From assembly GCF_008017805.1 (NCBI RefSeq), contig NZ_VRTT01000005.1, positions 81,187 to 145,186 of the forward strand: a stretch of DNA of 64,000 bases. The letters run 5' to 3'. Below are positions 63,380 to 64,000 of the stretch, in pieces (position 1 is the first letter of the stretch; each line of letters starts with the position of its first letter). The translations under genes and the position numbers were made by a program. The stretch comes from Paenibacillus sp. N3.4 (GTDB lineage Bacteria > Bacillota > Bacilli > Paenibacillales > NBRC-103111). The notes beneath the pieces were generated by a model. The model had not been told where the DNA came from. It worked only from the letters and a program-made list of their open reading frames with translations, and did not search any database.

Positions 63380-63871
63380 GTGAGTATCTCATTCATTTTT
63401 GCAATGGACCGTAACCGTGCGATCGGTGTGAACAATACACTGCCTTGGCATCTTCCTGCGGATTTGAAATTTTTTAAATCGATAACAATGGGGCACCCGA
63501 TTTTGATGGGGCGAAAAACGTACGATTCAATTGGCAAACCGCTTCCTGGCCGACGGAATATCATTCTTACACAGAATAAAGAGTTTCATGCTGAGGGGTG
63601 TGAGATCATTCACTCGGTGCAAGAAGCTGTGGAAGCCTTTGTCGATCAAGAGCTGTTCGTCATTGGCGGGGCGGAAATCTTCCGCTTATTTACCTCAGAG
63701 GTGAATCGTATGTACATCACCTGGATTGATCATGACTTTGAAGCAGATACGTATTTCTCTGAAATGGACCTCTCTTCATGGACGTTAGTCTCCAGTGAGC
63801 AGGGAGAACAAAACGAGAAAAATCCTTATGTCTACTATTTCCGGATCTACGAGAAAAATGATGTTGGATAA
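63380..63871 (+). CDS. dfrA: Dihydrofolate reductase
   Basis: 163 residues from GTG 63380, with GAAAGGAAG upstream. Standard chromosomal DHFR: SISFIFAMDRNRAIGVNNTLPWHLPADLKFFK with Asp28 as the active-site acid, GHPILMGRKTYDSIG as the NADPH site, and FVIGGAEIFRLF. Recycles the dihydrofolate made by ThyA just upstream (96-base gap). The usual symbol is dfrA or folA. Confidence 0.95.
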   Translation: MSISFIFAMDRNRAIGVNNTLPWHLPADLKFFKSITMGHPILMGRKTYDSIGKPLPGRRNIILTQNKEFHAEGCEIIHSVQEAVEAFVDQELFVIGGAEIFRLFTSEVNRMYITWIDHDFEADTYFSEMDLSSWTLVSSEQGEQNEKNPYVYYFRIYEKNDVG

Positions 63872-63952
63872 GGCATAGAAAAAGGACTCTCCATTAATCT
63901 GGAGGCCACTGAAAAAGGTGCGCTTTTAATTTTCTGAAATAGATCTAAATTG

Positions 63953-63997
63953 ATAATGGCGAATTTCCATTCAATCTGAATGAGAATTCGCCATTAT
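63953..63997. terminator. Strong hairpin at the window end
   Basis: ATAATGGCGAATT…CATTC / GAATG…AATTCGCCATTAT with a five-base loop. Probably the terminator of the thyA-dfrA unit or a shared terminator with a gene beyond the edge. Confidence 0.65.
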
Positions 63998-64000
63998 TTA

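Overview
The window looks like Paenibacillus or a close relative in Paenibacillaceae. The grounds are mid-range GC, strong GGAGG ribosome binding sites, Gram-positive lipoprotein signals, a split glycine dehydrogenase (gcvPA/gcvPB), several lipoprotein/LplB/YtcP-type ABC sugar importers, YesM/YesN-type and membrane-anchored AraC regulators, and a very large secreted protein with golvesin-like domains. This assignment is inferred from gene content, not from a database match. No rRNA, tRNA or CRISPR array was seen.

Layout. 0-6.9 kb: a GntR regulator (cut by the window edge) diverges from an ABC sugar importer followed by a BadF-type sugar kinase and a GH4 6-phospho-glycosidase, apparently an import-phosphorylate-cleave route for a disaccharide. 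7-14.9 kb: a small membrane protein, an MFS plus Gfo/Idh pair, a MarR-controlled drug-efflux MFS, an IS91-type transposase remnant, and a WYL regulator with VOC and DinB proteins. 14.9-20.4 kb: glycine cleavage genes gcvT-gcvPA-gcvPB behind a tandem glycine riboswitch, with gcvH and a sulfite-oxidase-like enzyme transcribed the other way. 20.4-33.6 kb: mixed housekeeping and accessory genes, namely erythromycin-esterase-like protein, a GNAT/nitrilase fusion plus a nitrilase, a GGCT-fold protein, a molybdopterin oxidoreductase, a chemoreceptor, queF with a preQ1 riboswitch, and a PAS histidine kinase.

33.7-62.1 kb is a carbohydrate-utilisation island in two halves. Half A is a membrane AraC-type sensor regulator between two homologous solute-binding lipoproteins. 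The downstream one heads an operon of two permeases, a sialidase-fold protein, a Tat-signal protein built like a phage tailspike, and an N-acetylneuraminate-lyase-like aldolase. Half B is a second importer, a YesM/YesN two-component pair, an FAD oxidoreductase with a discoidin-like tail, an SGNH esterase, and a 1672-residue secreted protein. Each half has a shared promoter element that I could find by eye: one before both half-A lipoproteins, one before both the half-B importer and the giant secreted protein. 62.5-64 kb carries thyA and dfrA.

Six genes (two permeases, an efflux MFS, gcvPA, gcvT, one solute-binding protein) are broken by what looks in every case like a single missing base in a short homopolymer. 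Restoring one base gives a normal-length protein each time. This points to sequencing or assembly error rather than gene decay, so these are annotated as single disrupted genes.
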